Shown in pieces: positions 43,901-53,100 of a stretch of 64,000 nt of DNA. The notes beneath the pieces are model-generated. The model searched no databases. It was not told where the DNA came from and saw nothing but the letters and a program-made list of their open reading frames with translations. This DNA is from a virus, in the IMG/VR virus record IMGVR_UViG_3300028840_007197, positions 1 to 64,000 of that record, one strand, 5' to 3'. Every line of letters starts with the position of its first letter. Positions within the stretch are counted from its first letter, which is position 1. The translations under genes were made by a program, and so were the position numbers.

Positions 43901-43987
43901 TTTTCTCTTCTGATAAACCACCTGCTCAAAACCACGGTTTGTCGGGTCCAGAACTCTGGTCTGGTTGGGACCTAGATAATCTGACAT
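40946..43987 (-). CDS. baseplate/tail protein, paralogue of the 54.2-50.2 kb protein
   Basis: A 1013-residue protein from ATG 43987 (GGAG seven bases upstream). The N-terminal half shares with the 1337-residue protein at 50172-54185 the motifs K-P-P-L-x-S-E-L-N-L, F-L-E-V-W, V-Q-x-Q-Y-R-I-R-V, G-L-W-R-A, Y-A-I-P-M-F and R-R-N-[ST]-G-I-Y-N. The C-terminal half is beta-rich. It is part of the tail operon and very probably a structural baseplate or fibre-connecting protein. The two genes came from one duplication; this copy lacks the propeller. Confidence 0.8.
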   Translation of the reverse strand: MSDYLGPNQTRVLDPTNRGFEQVVYQKRKPPLSSELNLTGMVSAENDRLMSRFLNPSGWSLVGSIKGGVTESQCRAGDTLSSSGYVHNTFKLIALDKGVETQALVAWVNGWRILVQGTNSTDENNVIILDEPPTIGSRIDFVFLEVWKKVLEPSDTVYKYGNILYGGINPSNDLIDPAINIETSLRVQIQYRIRVAYTDLETYPDGFDPNRVFVQGPLSSPLSTCVQAYFSPVPGDIGLWRAGSGDAAAQETLGTADGYTYAIPMFAIHRRNTGIYNPETRSNGSAKTLANYLEGYASDRPDNLYNDWIVASDILDLRRRVSVQDNYKELCEDGFKKLISGKLQTKMGKSTLGEDHYGKVLVQADAVSNVDKVGSTKIAEGDGVRRIFSNAEITQPDSLIAKTVNDKITGTPGAAWAATNQFEIDLPSDSYPEGSQVTSVDAIYTSSHGSLTGNISYTALPADDVIFTINSGTIIGTSLPITVEYTISMPAGPNGLTHVPNRILEFRKEDSTTPIASVDSDIRVRTAAPVIIGDTTHFNTLSNRGARFDELYDFGHRMTYHVPGSGSTNYIIPRSIEDYSVLGIADAKIDSTTRSLGTITRTASQYNVALDTTASSSQHVEFDLYLGTKFFETNKQGRAITETYEMIELTPREPAGSGRTVFKVDTTGRFIAIASYSNENGTCYAYNGSAREPLVTNNLKLSDASHKTELVIEFSSAPSAGNAISVPVLRKSAISDSEGYTCFYETTPYQGWLDSTVTGRIEAIGPALVTTSGSGTITDYTYAQGLALFDEDTTSVLGQNTEWASNVKSGYLIKLNSDSETEYVISEVYDDSTLFLSQKPKDSTVYAAYTIVAKDQPFFSPANILDRLPALNSAADASGMNEEISTAVTDKYPVLETRIVNRVQDISDTTANTVILGQNVADRGRSTIHIPDAPLGRGNLGLKYEKLDSSGQYQKTFQSYILDKDNDGRLYLMVAGSEVDNTSLHNYFDHRSNNDVVDIFELPGIPITMRRLS

Positions 43988-44949
43988 TTCGGATCTCCTA
44001 TTGTTCTCACTTTCCACACAATCAGCGGCTCAATAACGTGCGGCTCAATGCGCGAACAGAGCATCAAATTTTTTATCAGTGTCTCGTAAGCATAGGTAAA
44101 ATCGTAAAAAACGCTCGAATTAAAAAACCACGTTGTTGGGAAACCCGTACACTTCCTGAACATCCTGTCTATATCATAAAGTGGGTAAAGTTTAACAGAA
44201 AGGTCAGATAGTGCTGTTTTAATTTTATTATAGTCTTTAATGAATTCAGTAGGAACAGAGGAAGCTACTTCCTCAGGAAATATCTTAGGGTCCTTAATGA
44301 TCTTTGCAATATGTCTGACCTTCTGAGGGACCCGCTCTAAAGACCCCTCCATATCTTCGATCGTATCAGCTGACCGGTCTAGGTCCGCTATTATTGATGA
44401 TAGTATAGACTTTATAGTCTTACTTCCACACATGGTATCAGGAAACACAGTTCTCAAGAGGCTACTCGACAGCGAACAAACTTCGTCCGTATTAGCTGAA
44501 AACGACCTCATCAATTTATCATAATCGCTAAGGGTCGTCATGAATTCAGACTTCTTAGACCCGTTTACCTCTCTAGGAGTGTTCTCAGTCTGCTCGTCGG
44601 GCTTCAATTCCAGCATCAATATTTCGACATCTTTATGGTTATCCCTGATAACCTTAAGAATTTCATCTACGGCACTATCTGAAGCTAGATGAGCATTAAC
44701 CCCTTTGTTCTTCTTGGTCAGATTCCCTAGAATATGACTTATTACTGGCACTGCCCTGATGTATTCCTTATTGGTCATTGGACCGGCCAAAATTATTCCA
44801 TTGAGAGAAGCAAATAGATATCTTCCCTCTTTCGTGACCGACAAAGAGTTCTTACCTACCTTAAAATCAGCGAGGAGCTTACCTTTTTTAGCAAACATCC
44901 CGGCCATTTTTATATCATTCTTCGGATATTCCTTTGACACGCTCGTCAT
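43972..44949 (-). CDS. hypothetical protein of tail operon
   Basis: A 325-residue protein. Alpha/beta N-terminal part (L-S-V-T-K-E-G-R-Y), then a polar linker, then a helical region. No recognised motif, signal or membrane helix. It overlaps the genes on both sides, so it is translated with the tail proteins. Virion part or tail-assembly factor. Confidence 0.6.
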   Translation of the reverse strand: MTSVSKEYPKNDIKMAGMFAKKGKLLADFKVGKNSLSVTKEGRYLFASLNGIILAGPMTNKEYIRAVPVISHILGNLTKKNKGVNAHLASDSAVDEILKVIRDNHKDVEILMLELKPDEQTENTPREVNGSKKSEFMTTLSDYDKLMRSFSANTDEVCSLSSSLLRTVFPDTMCGSKTIKSILSSIIADLDRSADTIEDMEGSLERVPQKVRHIAKIIKDPKIFPEEVASSVPTEFIKDYNKIKTALSDLSVKLYPLYDIDRMFRKCTGFPTTWFFNSSVFYDFTYAYETLIKNLMLCSRIEPHVIEPLIVWKVRTIGDPKCQII

Positions 44950-45268
44950 GTTTCTCTCTTAATCTATCTATATATTTACTTATGTGGACAATAAAAACAT
45001 CAACACTCTCTGCATCAGAAACTATTACGGTATTACCCGACCCCTTAAATTCGAGATCTGAAACGGATGTGCCACGAATCGACAGAGTAAATATTTCATT
45101 TCCTAGAGATATCAGCACAGAATGATTGTTTAAAAAATCGTTTTTACCCCACGTTTTTACATCAAATCCCGACTCGGATAGATAACTACGCAACTCTTTC
45201 CATAATCTCTTATCGAGATTACGCAACGAGGATTTTCTGTGAGGATCATTGTGATAGTGGACCATCAC
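44915..45268 (-). CDS. hypothetical protein of tail operon
   Basis: A 117-residue protein with alternating strands (V-L-I-S-L-G-N-E-I-F-T-L-S-I) and a charged helical end. It overlaps both neighbours (ATGA with the upstream gene). No family recognised. Confidence 0.55.
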   Translation of the reverse strand: MMVHYHNDPHRKSSLRNLDKRLWKELRSYLSESGFDVKTWGKNDFLNNHSVLISLGNEIFTLSIRGTSVSDLEFKGSGNTVIVSDAESVDVFIVHISKYIDRLREKHDERVKGISEE

Positions 45269-45585
45269 AATTTCTCTAAGAAAATCCTCTTTTTCAATAC
45301 ATCTATATAATTTTTACCTACTGAACAGATTCTATTATATATGTCATCAGCTACCTCTTTATAAATTTCCTGATTGTATTTAAGAAAGGTAGCCATATTG
45401 AAACACCAGTCTCCAACATCTTTTGACGCTTTTTCAAACTCTTCCGGTTCTTCCGGAAACATCTCAAAGGGTCCATATGAGTGATTAGACTTCCTCCAAA
45501 CCCCCATCAACTCATTAGCGGCTTTTACCCTATTAGAAAAAGCATTGAGTCGCCTATTAAATCCAATCCATGAATCGTGAACCAT
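45265..45585 (-). CDS. hypothetical helical protein of tail operon
   Basis: A 106-residue, Trp- and Asn-rich helical protein. One-base overlap with the upstream tail protein gene. No motif recognised; possibly an assembly helper. Confidence 0.5.
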   Translation of the reverse strand: MVHDSWIGFNRRLNAFSNRVKAANELMGVWRKSNHSYGPFEMFPEEPEEFEKASKDVGDWCFNMATFLKYNQEIYKEVADDIYNRICSVGKNYIDVLKKRIFLEKL

Positions 45586-46172
45586 TAAGCTGTAATTCTA
45601 AATATTATACTCATAGTCATGGAATTAGTCTTGTTAATAACAGGAAAAGTCCTGAAATTAACCATGGTCCCACTATCAGCAAGATCCGTAGCGTCTCCCC
45701 CGAACATACCCATCTCAACCAGGGGTCCTACCGCCTCGGTTTCAGCGAACGTAGCCGTAAAATCTACCACGTTTGTGGGTACAGTCGTTGGGTCACCCGT
45801 ATCGGGGTCAATGAAACTTACATCATTCGTTGTATAAGCCTTACGGGCAATTTCATTATTGAGCTCAGTCTGAGTAGCTACGGGCTGTGGAGGGTTCTGT
45901 AGGTTCCATCCAGATGCACCAGTCCCAACAGCCAAATATGAGATTCCTGCATCAGGCTCATGATTATCCTTGAGGAGTCGGGCAATAAGAATGGAAGCAG
46001 TATTTACGATCAGGTTGTGATTATGGCGCTCTTCAATAATCTCACCCGTTGCCGAGTCTCTCAGAATAATCCAGTACTGACCATGAAGGGGCCGGGTCTT
46101 CTCCTCATACTTTGCGCGGTATCCACCCATAAAGCCTTCATAGGCCCTCTTCAGATTCTCAATGAAGATCAT
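45585..46172 (-). CDS. tail-associated structural protein
   Basis: A 195-residue protein. The region H-N-L-I-V-N and Y-L-A-V-G-T-G-A-S, followed by beta strands and M-G-M-F-G-G, resembles short tail-fibre or baseplate-hub attachment proteins of phages, which carry the same iAVGTG turn. A ribosome site (GGAGC) precedes it. The 89-base gap before it has no clear promoter. Confidence 0.65.
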   Translation of the reverse strand: MIFIENLKRAYEGFMGGYRAKYEEKTRPLHGQYWIILRDSATGEIIEERHNHNLIVNTASILIARLLKDNHEPDAGISYLAVGTGASGWNLQNPPQPVATQTELNNEIARKAYTTNDVSFIDPDTGDPTTVPTNVVDFTATFAETEAVGPLVEMGMFGGDATDLADSGTMVNFRTFPVINKTNSMTMSIIFRITA

Positions 46173-46261
46173 AAAAAAGCTCCATATTGAATAAGTACAA
46201 TACCCTTAAATGTCATTTGTATTAAGAGATTATCGATGCTTATGAATCAACGACTTACGCA

Positions 46262-49200
46262 CTATAAAGGCATCATTTCCGTGACCTTTAGGACACGGTA
46301 ACTCCTATCCGGGAGCAACTCCTTAAATGTCTTTTTCCGGTAACGAACTACTTCATCATTCATGAATGAGTAATCTACCATGTACTTCAGAGGGTCCTTA
46401 GAATGAGAAGAGTTTAGAACCTTTACCAGAGCATTAGGGAACGTATCAGGTGAACTCAATTCATCTTGAGATGCTTCATAAGTCTCGAAAACAGGGCCAG
46501 AGAATATATGCTCCTCAATCTGATAAGTCGTCTTATTGAAATAGACTATCTTTGTTCCCAACCCATAATCATCAAGATTATTCACGTACTCATTATACTG
46601 AGCATCGATTCTAATCTTAATTGGGTCCGGACAAGCAGATGCAAAGACATAGTCATCGTCCAATATTCTTGAATAATAAGGGTCTATCAGTTCTATTGTG
46701 GTGGTATTAATGACTTTATAACTAAAAGTTACAGGGGGACTAATCTCATATATGAGCTCTATCTCATCCCCGGCATTAAGAAGTCCGTTTAGACTACTAC
46801 CTCTCCAGATTAATTCGTTTCCATACACATAGAAATCATAACCATCCTGCTGAGAGGTTCCATTCACAATATTAAGAACTACATTTGTTTTCCTTCTCAG
46901 GTAATTTGAGAGGAAAACACCCCCGTTATCAGCCTGCTCCTGAGTCAGTATTATATGCTCAAAAACCAGATAAGATGGCATGTTCAACTGAATGACACCA
47001 TTTACGGGATCAATCGATGAAATAATGCCCTCTAAGACCGTACCGCCTATTTTTACCACCACATCACCGGCATCTGCATAGGTGGTCTCATTTTTCATGA
47101 GCGGAAGAGTCGGAAAATCAATTATCCCCTGGTCTGAGGACATTTTCATAGTAGCTGGCAGATAATATGTCGGAGTATCCGTCTCAAGTTCAGATGCAGC
47201 CTCATAGGAAATGAGAGCCAGACCAGTACTCTCTGTTTCTCTTAGGATGAAATTATCCCTGAGCTTCTTTGAGGGCACTCTAAGATTAGGCGATCCAATT
47301 AATGAACCTGGAATGGATGCGGTTACCTCATCATATTTAACAGTATCTGTAACTAGCCACGGGTCGCATTCTTTGAGCTTGGGAATATCTTCCTGATATC
47401 TAAACTGGAAAATCGGTGTCGCTGAATCACATAGGGAACTTAAATGGACACTCTCTCCATTATCCCTGAATTCCTTCAGAAGCAGGTCCGAATAGAGAAG
47501 AGGATGACGATGCTGCCTGATATCCTGAAGTTTTCTCTGATATACGAGTCCCGGTTGATACGCGAAAGTCTTCTGGAATGGAGGCGTACCTTCTCTTAGC
47601 TTCAGGACAGGATCCAGGCCATTATCCAGGTATTGGTCATCCAGAACGATGTTAGAACTAGTATCGTACAGAAACTCTGGGCTGAAGAAAAGATTAAGAT
47701 GATTAAGAGAATCCTGTTGATTCGCTATAGAAGCCCTTGTAGCAGGCTTCTGATAATTATTGAGCCTGAGAGTATCGGGAGAGTTCAGAACGGACGTATG
47801 ATGCAGGAGATATGTCCTGAACCGATATCCTATCTCAACCGGATTAGCTCTTGGTATGGACGCTGTACCTGAGGAATCATTTAGGGCATCATCAAGTAGG
47901 AAATTCTCGTAATCAAGATACCTTTCAATATCATCGAGAAGTGCAGGATACTGATAGTTCAAACCGGCATAATAACCAAATTCGAGACTATCACCTATGG
48001 CAGGAACTCTACCCAGTTCGGAATCTACCCAGAATTGAGTAGTGTCATAAAGGGTTATATGACCAAAGAGGGGCCTTATTGACCTTACCGCATCTATGAC
48101 CTGAGTACCATCGACATAGATGCTTACATCAGATGTTCCTGCGAGAGTTCCGGACCCATCACCCGTGACCAAAGGCGTATGGGACATCTGCCAATGGGCT
48201 AATCCGAAGAGCAAATCTGTTGAAGAGCTATAGACCGTACCATCGGATAAATAGTTATAATCGAATCCAATTTCATCACAGATAGCGGGAGAATGACCTA
48301 CTGTTGAGTCCCAGTATGTTGTGCTATCAGTCAGAGTAACGTTAGCATTACTAGCATCTACAGAAATAACGGAGTCACTAAGAGAGGTACCGTCAAAATT
48401 AACGAGTACATCAGAGATTGTTGCAGGATTACCAGAACTATCCGTAAGGGGAGCATGCGGCAGAGTTAATACATAACTATCCCCGTACCAGAAGGAGTCA
48501 AAGACTTCATCTCTTCCCCATGGAAGGCTTAACCTAGGTGAATCTAATCTCTGACCTATTTGGAAGGAAGTAGATGTAGTCTTTTCGCTGGTAGCATCAC
48601 AATCCTTACGAAGGTCCTCATAATAAGGCTGTAAAAGGTCCTGCACCCATCTATCACAGATGGTAGTAGGGGTAGTTTTTATTTGAAGGGGGAATCGCCC
48701 ATTCGGGTCCATCACCTTCTTCACGAACTCCTGGAAGGCCGGTTTCCTTATAGTATCGAGATAGAACCTGGAAACCGATGAAGGCAGGACCCCAGGAGGC
48801 ATATACCAGAACTGAAAATCGCCAGGAATCTGAATCCAGGATATCCTAACCCACTGACCAATCCTGAGTTGATCGAACCTTATTCTTTTTCCGAGGGAAT
48901 TAAATATTACAGTCCCATTTACACCTGGCTCTGTAATGACCCTCGTCCCATCAGTGAGAAACAGGGTCAGATAGTCATTATGGAGAGAATCAATCCTCCC
49001 CGTGGCCCCCTGTGAAGTAGTAAGTACTGATATTTGTCTTGCCAGATATGTTGGTTCACCTAAAGGGCTGTAATCGTATACAGGTACACATCCACCACCA
49101 GTATCACCATAAATGAGGTCGTGTATTTTATTAACATCTATCTGCTCGGTCCAAATAAGCCTGGTATCATAAAGGACGTGAGCAGGCCTGATTAGATTTA

Positions 49201-49789
49201 TAAAGAAATCAAGATTAGTAAGGATATCATTGATATTCTTACCTGAATTAAGGAGGTCGTCGACAAAAACGTCAACGACCATTTTATTAGTATCTATCAC
49301 TGAATAAGCACTATTAGGCTTTCGTGCCTCAAGATAAAGCTCACGTATATTTATATCAATACCCGTGAACTTTTCAGCAGTGCTTTCGATATTATCTTTT
49401 TTACTTCCAATGAGATAGGCGTCTTTCAGAGATATCAGATAATCCCTGAAAGACTCATCATTGTAGTTTTGTGGTGCGATCTGTTCTTTAAGAAATAGAC
49501 GGTCACCAAGTATCTGCTGGAGATATTCTATACGAGTCTGGGTATAAACCTTATCATTATTTATTGCATCATTGCTATAATGCATCCTTGCAAATTCACG
49601 GGCAAGGACATTAAAAAGTATGGATACATTAGTATTGGTATCTTTCGGATAGTTACTTGGAAGGAGACCTATAAGCGCGGTTAGGATCTCAGAAGCCCGA
49701 CCATAGAGGTCTGCCCTGTAAGACTGATTGTCCGGAAAGCGCTTTCTGCCCAGTTCTTCCGGATCAGGAATATAGGGTCCTATAGCCAC
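46262..49789 (-). CDS. large baseplate/tail protein
   Basis: A 1175-residue protein. The first 180 residues (L-L-P-S-N-Y-P-K-D-T, then L-A-R-E-F-A-R-M) resemble the start of baseplate 'tail protein I'-like proteins. Further on are at least three copies of a beta module with the pattern V-x-V-x-x-x-G-T-x-[LV] (near residues 460, 555 and 910). Cytosolic, virion-assembled. It sits between a small structural gene and the last small gene of the tail operon. Confidence 0.75.
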   Translation of the reverse strand: MAIGPYIPDPEELGRKRFPDNQSYRADLYGRASEILTALIGLLPSNYPKDTNTNVSILFNVLAREFARMHYSNDAINNDKVYTQTRIEYLQQILGDRLFLKEQIAPQNYNDESFRDYLISLKDAYLIGSKKDNIESTAEKFTGIDINIRELYLEARKPNSAYSVIDTNKMVVDVFVDDLLNSGKNINDILTNLDFFINLIRPAHVLYDTRLIWTEQIDVNKIHDLIYGDTGGGCVPVYDYSPLGEPTYLARQISVLTTSQGATGRIDSLHNDYLTLFLTDGTRVITEPGVNGTVIFNSLGKRIRFDQLRIGQWVRISWIQIPGDFQFWYMPPGVLPSSVSRFYLDTIRKPAFQEFVKKVMDPNGRFPLQIKTTPTTICDRWVQDLLQPYYEDLRKDCDATSEKTTSTSFQIGQRLDSPRLSLPWGRDEVFDSFWYGDSYVLTLPHAPLTDSSGNPATISDVLVNFDGTSLSDSVISVDASNANVTLTDSTTYWDSTVGHSPAICDEIGFDYNYLSDGTVYSSSTDLLFGLAHWQMSHTPLVTGDGSGTLAGTSDVSIYVDGTQVIDAVRSIRPLFGHITLYDTTQFWVDSELGRVPAIGDSLEFGYYAGLNYQYPALLDDIERYLDYENFLLDDALNDSSGTASIPRANPVEIGYRFRTYLLHHTSVLNSPDTLRLNNYQKPATRASIANQQDSLNHLNLFFSPEFLYDTSSNIVLDDQYLDNGLDPVLKLREGTPPFQKTFAYQPGLVYQRKLQDIRQHRHPLLYSDLLLKEFRDNGESVHLSSLCDSATPIFQFRYQEDIPKLKECDPWLVTDTVKYDEVTASIPGSLIGSPNLRVPSKKLRDNFILRETESTGLALISYEAASELETDTPTYYLPATMKMSSDQGIIDFPTLPLMKNETTYADAGDVVVKIGGTVLEGIISSIDPVNGVIQLNMPSYLVFEHIILTQEQADNGGVFLSNYLRRKTNVVLNIVNGTSQQDGYDFYVYGNELIWRGSSLNGLLNAGDEIELIYEISPPVTFSYKVINTTTIELIDPYYSRILDDDYVFASACPDPIKIRIDAQYNEYVNNLDDYGLGTKIVYFNKTTYQIEEHIFSGPVFETYEASQDELSSPDTFPNALVKVLNSSHSKDPLKYMVDYSFMNDEVVRYRKKTFKELLPDRSYRVLKVTEMMPL

Positions 49790-49797
49790 GGGCTCTC

Positions 49798-50178
49798 CTA
49801 TTTAGAAGGGCTCATTGAGATCAGGTTTATTCCAGTTGCGTCTGGCGTATAGAACGTGAACAATCCTAGTTCATGCACGGGAGAGTAAGGATTTGTTGAA
49901 TCAGTTGGAAACGTCGGATAATCAAGCTCTCTTACCGAACTTGCCGTAGCTGATGTTACGGCGGTTGCATCAGCAGCTCCATTGAAATTCTGCAGAAACA
50001 ACATAGAGTACTGATATTTGCTGGAGTCTCCAGAAAAATCAGTCATCTGGGAGAACTGTATCTGACCGCCATTATACGGTATAAGCGTATTACCCAACCG
50101 CGCCAGACCAGGCATGATGGATACAGTAGAATCAGATACTTCAAGCTGAAACTGTATATGATCTGATGTGGTCAGCAT
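49798..50178 (-). CDS. small tail/baseplate protein
   Basis: A 126-residue beta-rich protein without Cys-based or catalytic motif (G-Q-I-Q-F-S-Q-M; E-L-G-L-F-T-F-Y). It overlaps the end of the 1337-residue protein gene by seven bases. A structural role is inferred from operon position. Confidence 0.6.
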   Translation of the reverse strand: MLTTSDHIQFQLEVSDSTVSIMPGLARLGNTLIPYNGGQIQFSQMTDFSGDSSKYQYSMLFLQNFNGAADATAVTSATASSVRELDYPTFPTDSTNPYSPVHELGLFTFYTPDATGINLISMSPSK

Positions 50179-53100
50179 AGTGTAATCCTGCTTAAGGGTT
50201 TATTCTGAATACGATACACCGCTAGGGCATCGGTCGAGCCCACTTGATACCCTACGGAATTATTCTTTTCAGTGATATATGTACGTGAGAAAATAACCAT
50301 TAGATATTCGCCGTTTTTGAAGATGTTATTGTTCTCATCACAGACTCTGGCAAGGACGGGCATATAAACTTTCCTAGGAACAGACAGCCCCATGCCCTCA
50401 GTAGAGAACTCGAATTCCCTTGAACAGATGCTATAGAATGTTCTTCCTAGGCTATCTACTGAGGGAGCCGAAAGAGTAAAAGATTCTCCAAAACTTCCGG
50501 GCACATACACGGGGAGAGAGACCATGCCCGTATCCACCGAGAGGTTATTAAAGCGTAGGGACTCATTGTTATATAGAAGATTTTCTTCCAACAAAATATC
50601 ATTGATAGGAATCTGCTCTATTGGTGTCGTGTAGGGTTGACCAGCCACCCCACCTGTAGAGCCATTGTTCGATACGTATATCCTGTCCCCACCATCAACA
50701 GTTGTGAGGGTAACAGTCGTAGGAAGAGATTGGACAGTTTGATAGGGAAGGAAATTATATGCTATCAGAAGAGCATCATTATTTGAATCGATCGGATAGG
50801 GTAGGATAAGGTCTTGAACAAGAACCTGTATCCAGACTGTTCCGGGTGATGTCGCCGGATAAGTAACCGTGATGGTATCAGTACCAAAACCAGTTACGGT
50901 ACATTGGGTCATTACGGCGTTACTTATATCTGACCCTATCCAGCAAACAGGACTATTCAAGGACTGCGTTGTTTCAACACTCGAAATTCCAAGAATAACC
51001 TTGTTAGGCATGTTTATTTGTGCTGATGTAGTAGAAACAGTAGTATCATCTTTAAAGATAGAACTGCAGAAAGTATTTATGCCCTTTGTGGAGGCAACAA
51101 AATTTACCGATGCTCCGTTTCTGACGTTTATAACTATATCCTTGGTTACATAAGTAATTATTTCTATAGACTGGCCCTCAAGGAAAGAGAACCCGGTAGC
51201 CGGTGTTATCTTTATACCTGTCACATCAGAGCCGGATGTCGTAAACGATACTGAGCTTATTTTGTATGAGAACGATGAAATAACATTATTAATCTTAGAC
51301 ACAGTTAGGATATTGTATTTGGTGTCATCAGTATAGGGGCCTATTTCAGGGCTTAGAACAAGAGCAGTCCCATCCAAATCAGAGCTTGTTATTTTCATGA
51401 AATAATGAAGCTCTACATTAGACGCTCTCGACTGCTGAGCTGTATCAGTATAAGCTTTTGCTGGATACACCAAAGCATAGTTGTTATACCCTGAAACTTC
51501 AGAGGCCCAGGACTCTATGACTCTCGATGTCTCTGAGCTCAGGACACCCTGATAGTAATAGGGAGCAGACCCTGACCCACTCACATTTTTTACCAGTTTC
51601 GGTGAAGACGGTATGTAACTCAGAGACACCGAACTCCCCGCCACATATTTTCCAGATAACAGATATCCGTTTACCGGTGAATCCGTTTTCACATCACTAT
51701 CAAAAACAAATGTAACCGTATCTGTTCCAAGACCTTCCCAGTATCCCGGAACAGGTTTCCCACTATATGAGGCATCCCCACTTACATAAGTGGCAGAATA
51801 ATGGACGGGATTGGTAGAGAAAATACCTGTAACAGGACCTAAAGACTGCTGAGTAGGTACCGGACTCGTTGAAAGAGATATTGACGATGTATTGAAAGAT
51901 GCCTCGGAAGTAATAAGACCTGAAACGGCCCCCGTGAGGTCCGTATTTAACTCAGTACCACCCTCAGAACCAGAACCCGAAACTCTGTCTATATGCAGCA
52001 ATTCGGTTCCATACCGGTCGCCACCATCAGATAGGCGTCCCATAACCGTTTTGAGTTCATTTTTCGACATCTTGTCGAAGGTTGAACTCAGGAGCTCTTT
52101 TGTAGAAGGAATAGTTATTATTCTTCTAACATCGAGGATATCCGAATCGACGACCTCTGTAGCAGTGAGAAGGTCGGGCCTGATAAAAGAAGTGTTCCTT
52201 TGGTTAGAGCCATTAGGATTAGTTGAGGCGTTATAGATCCCTGAATTTCTTCTGGCTACAAAAAACATGGGTATAGCATAACAGTACCCATCAACAGTAT
52301 TTTCGCATTTAGCTCTCCAGAGTCCGTAGTCACCATTTATCGGACCCATATTCTCGTAGGAGAATTTTGCCGTCGTATTCGGGCCCAAACCATATACCGT
52401 TGAGGATAATCCCGCCTCAGGATTAAAATTGGGATCTGCCCCGCTTATTACTCTAATTCTGTACTGAACCTGTACCCTTTTTGTGGTCTCAATACGAGCA
52501 TCAGGATGTATAGAATTATCTTCTAGGAATACATCACTCTCGACATTCCCCTCGTAAAAAACCCTTTGAACCTGACGGATGAAGGTTTCAGTTTGCTGTT
52601 CCTCCCATGTGATACCACTATCTTCGGTGTTCCGTATTACTGAATTAGCACCAACAAGCCAACCTTTATACTGGTCGAAGAAAGAAATGCCATATATGTC
52701 ATATGCTGTTTGTGGGTCCTGAGGAACCCATTTAGCCCCTATATCATCGGTATAAAGTACTCGGCCTGAATCACCAACCGCCCATGCTTTTCCATTGAAG
52801 ACGGCGCAGTCTCTCTTATACCAGTATGAAATTTTAACCGTATCATTTACCTTCGGAGCTAATGCAAGTACCACCGCTCCCGTTGTACCATTAATGCTAT
52901 CAACAGCCACCTGGACATTATTTACCGTAACCGTTACCATACTCGGGTCATTGGTAACAGTTCCCCTTCCGTCTCCAACAGTTATAGGGGTATTCGCAAC
53001 CGTGAAATTCTTATTAGTTCCATCAAGCTGTGAGCTGACTTCCTCATTTAATACATGGGCATCAAGAGTAGGAGCCATTGAGACGGATCTGAGATTATCA

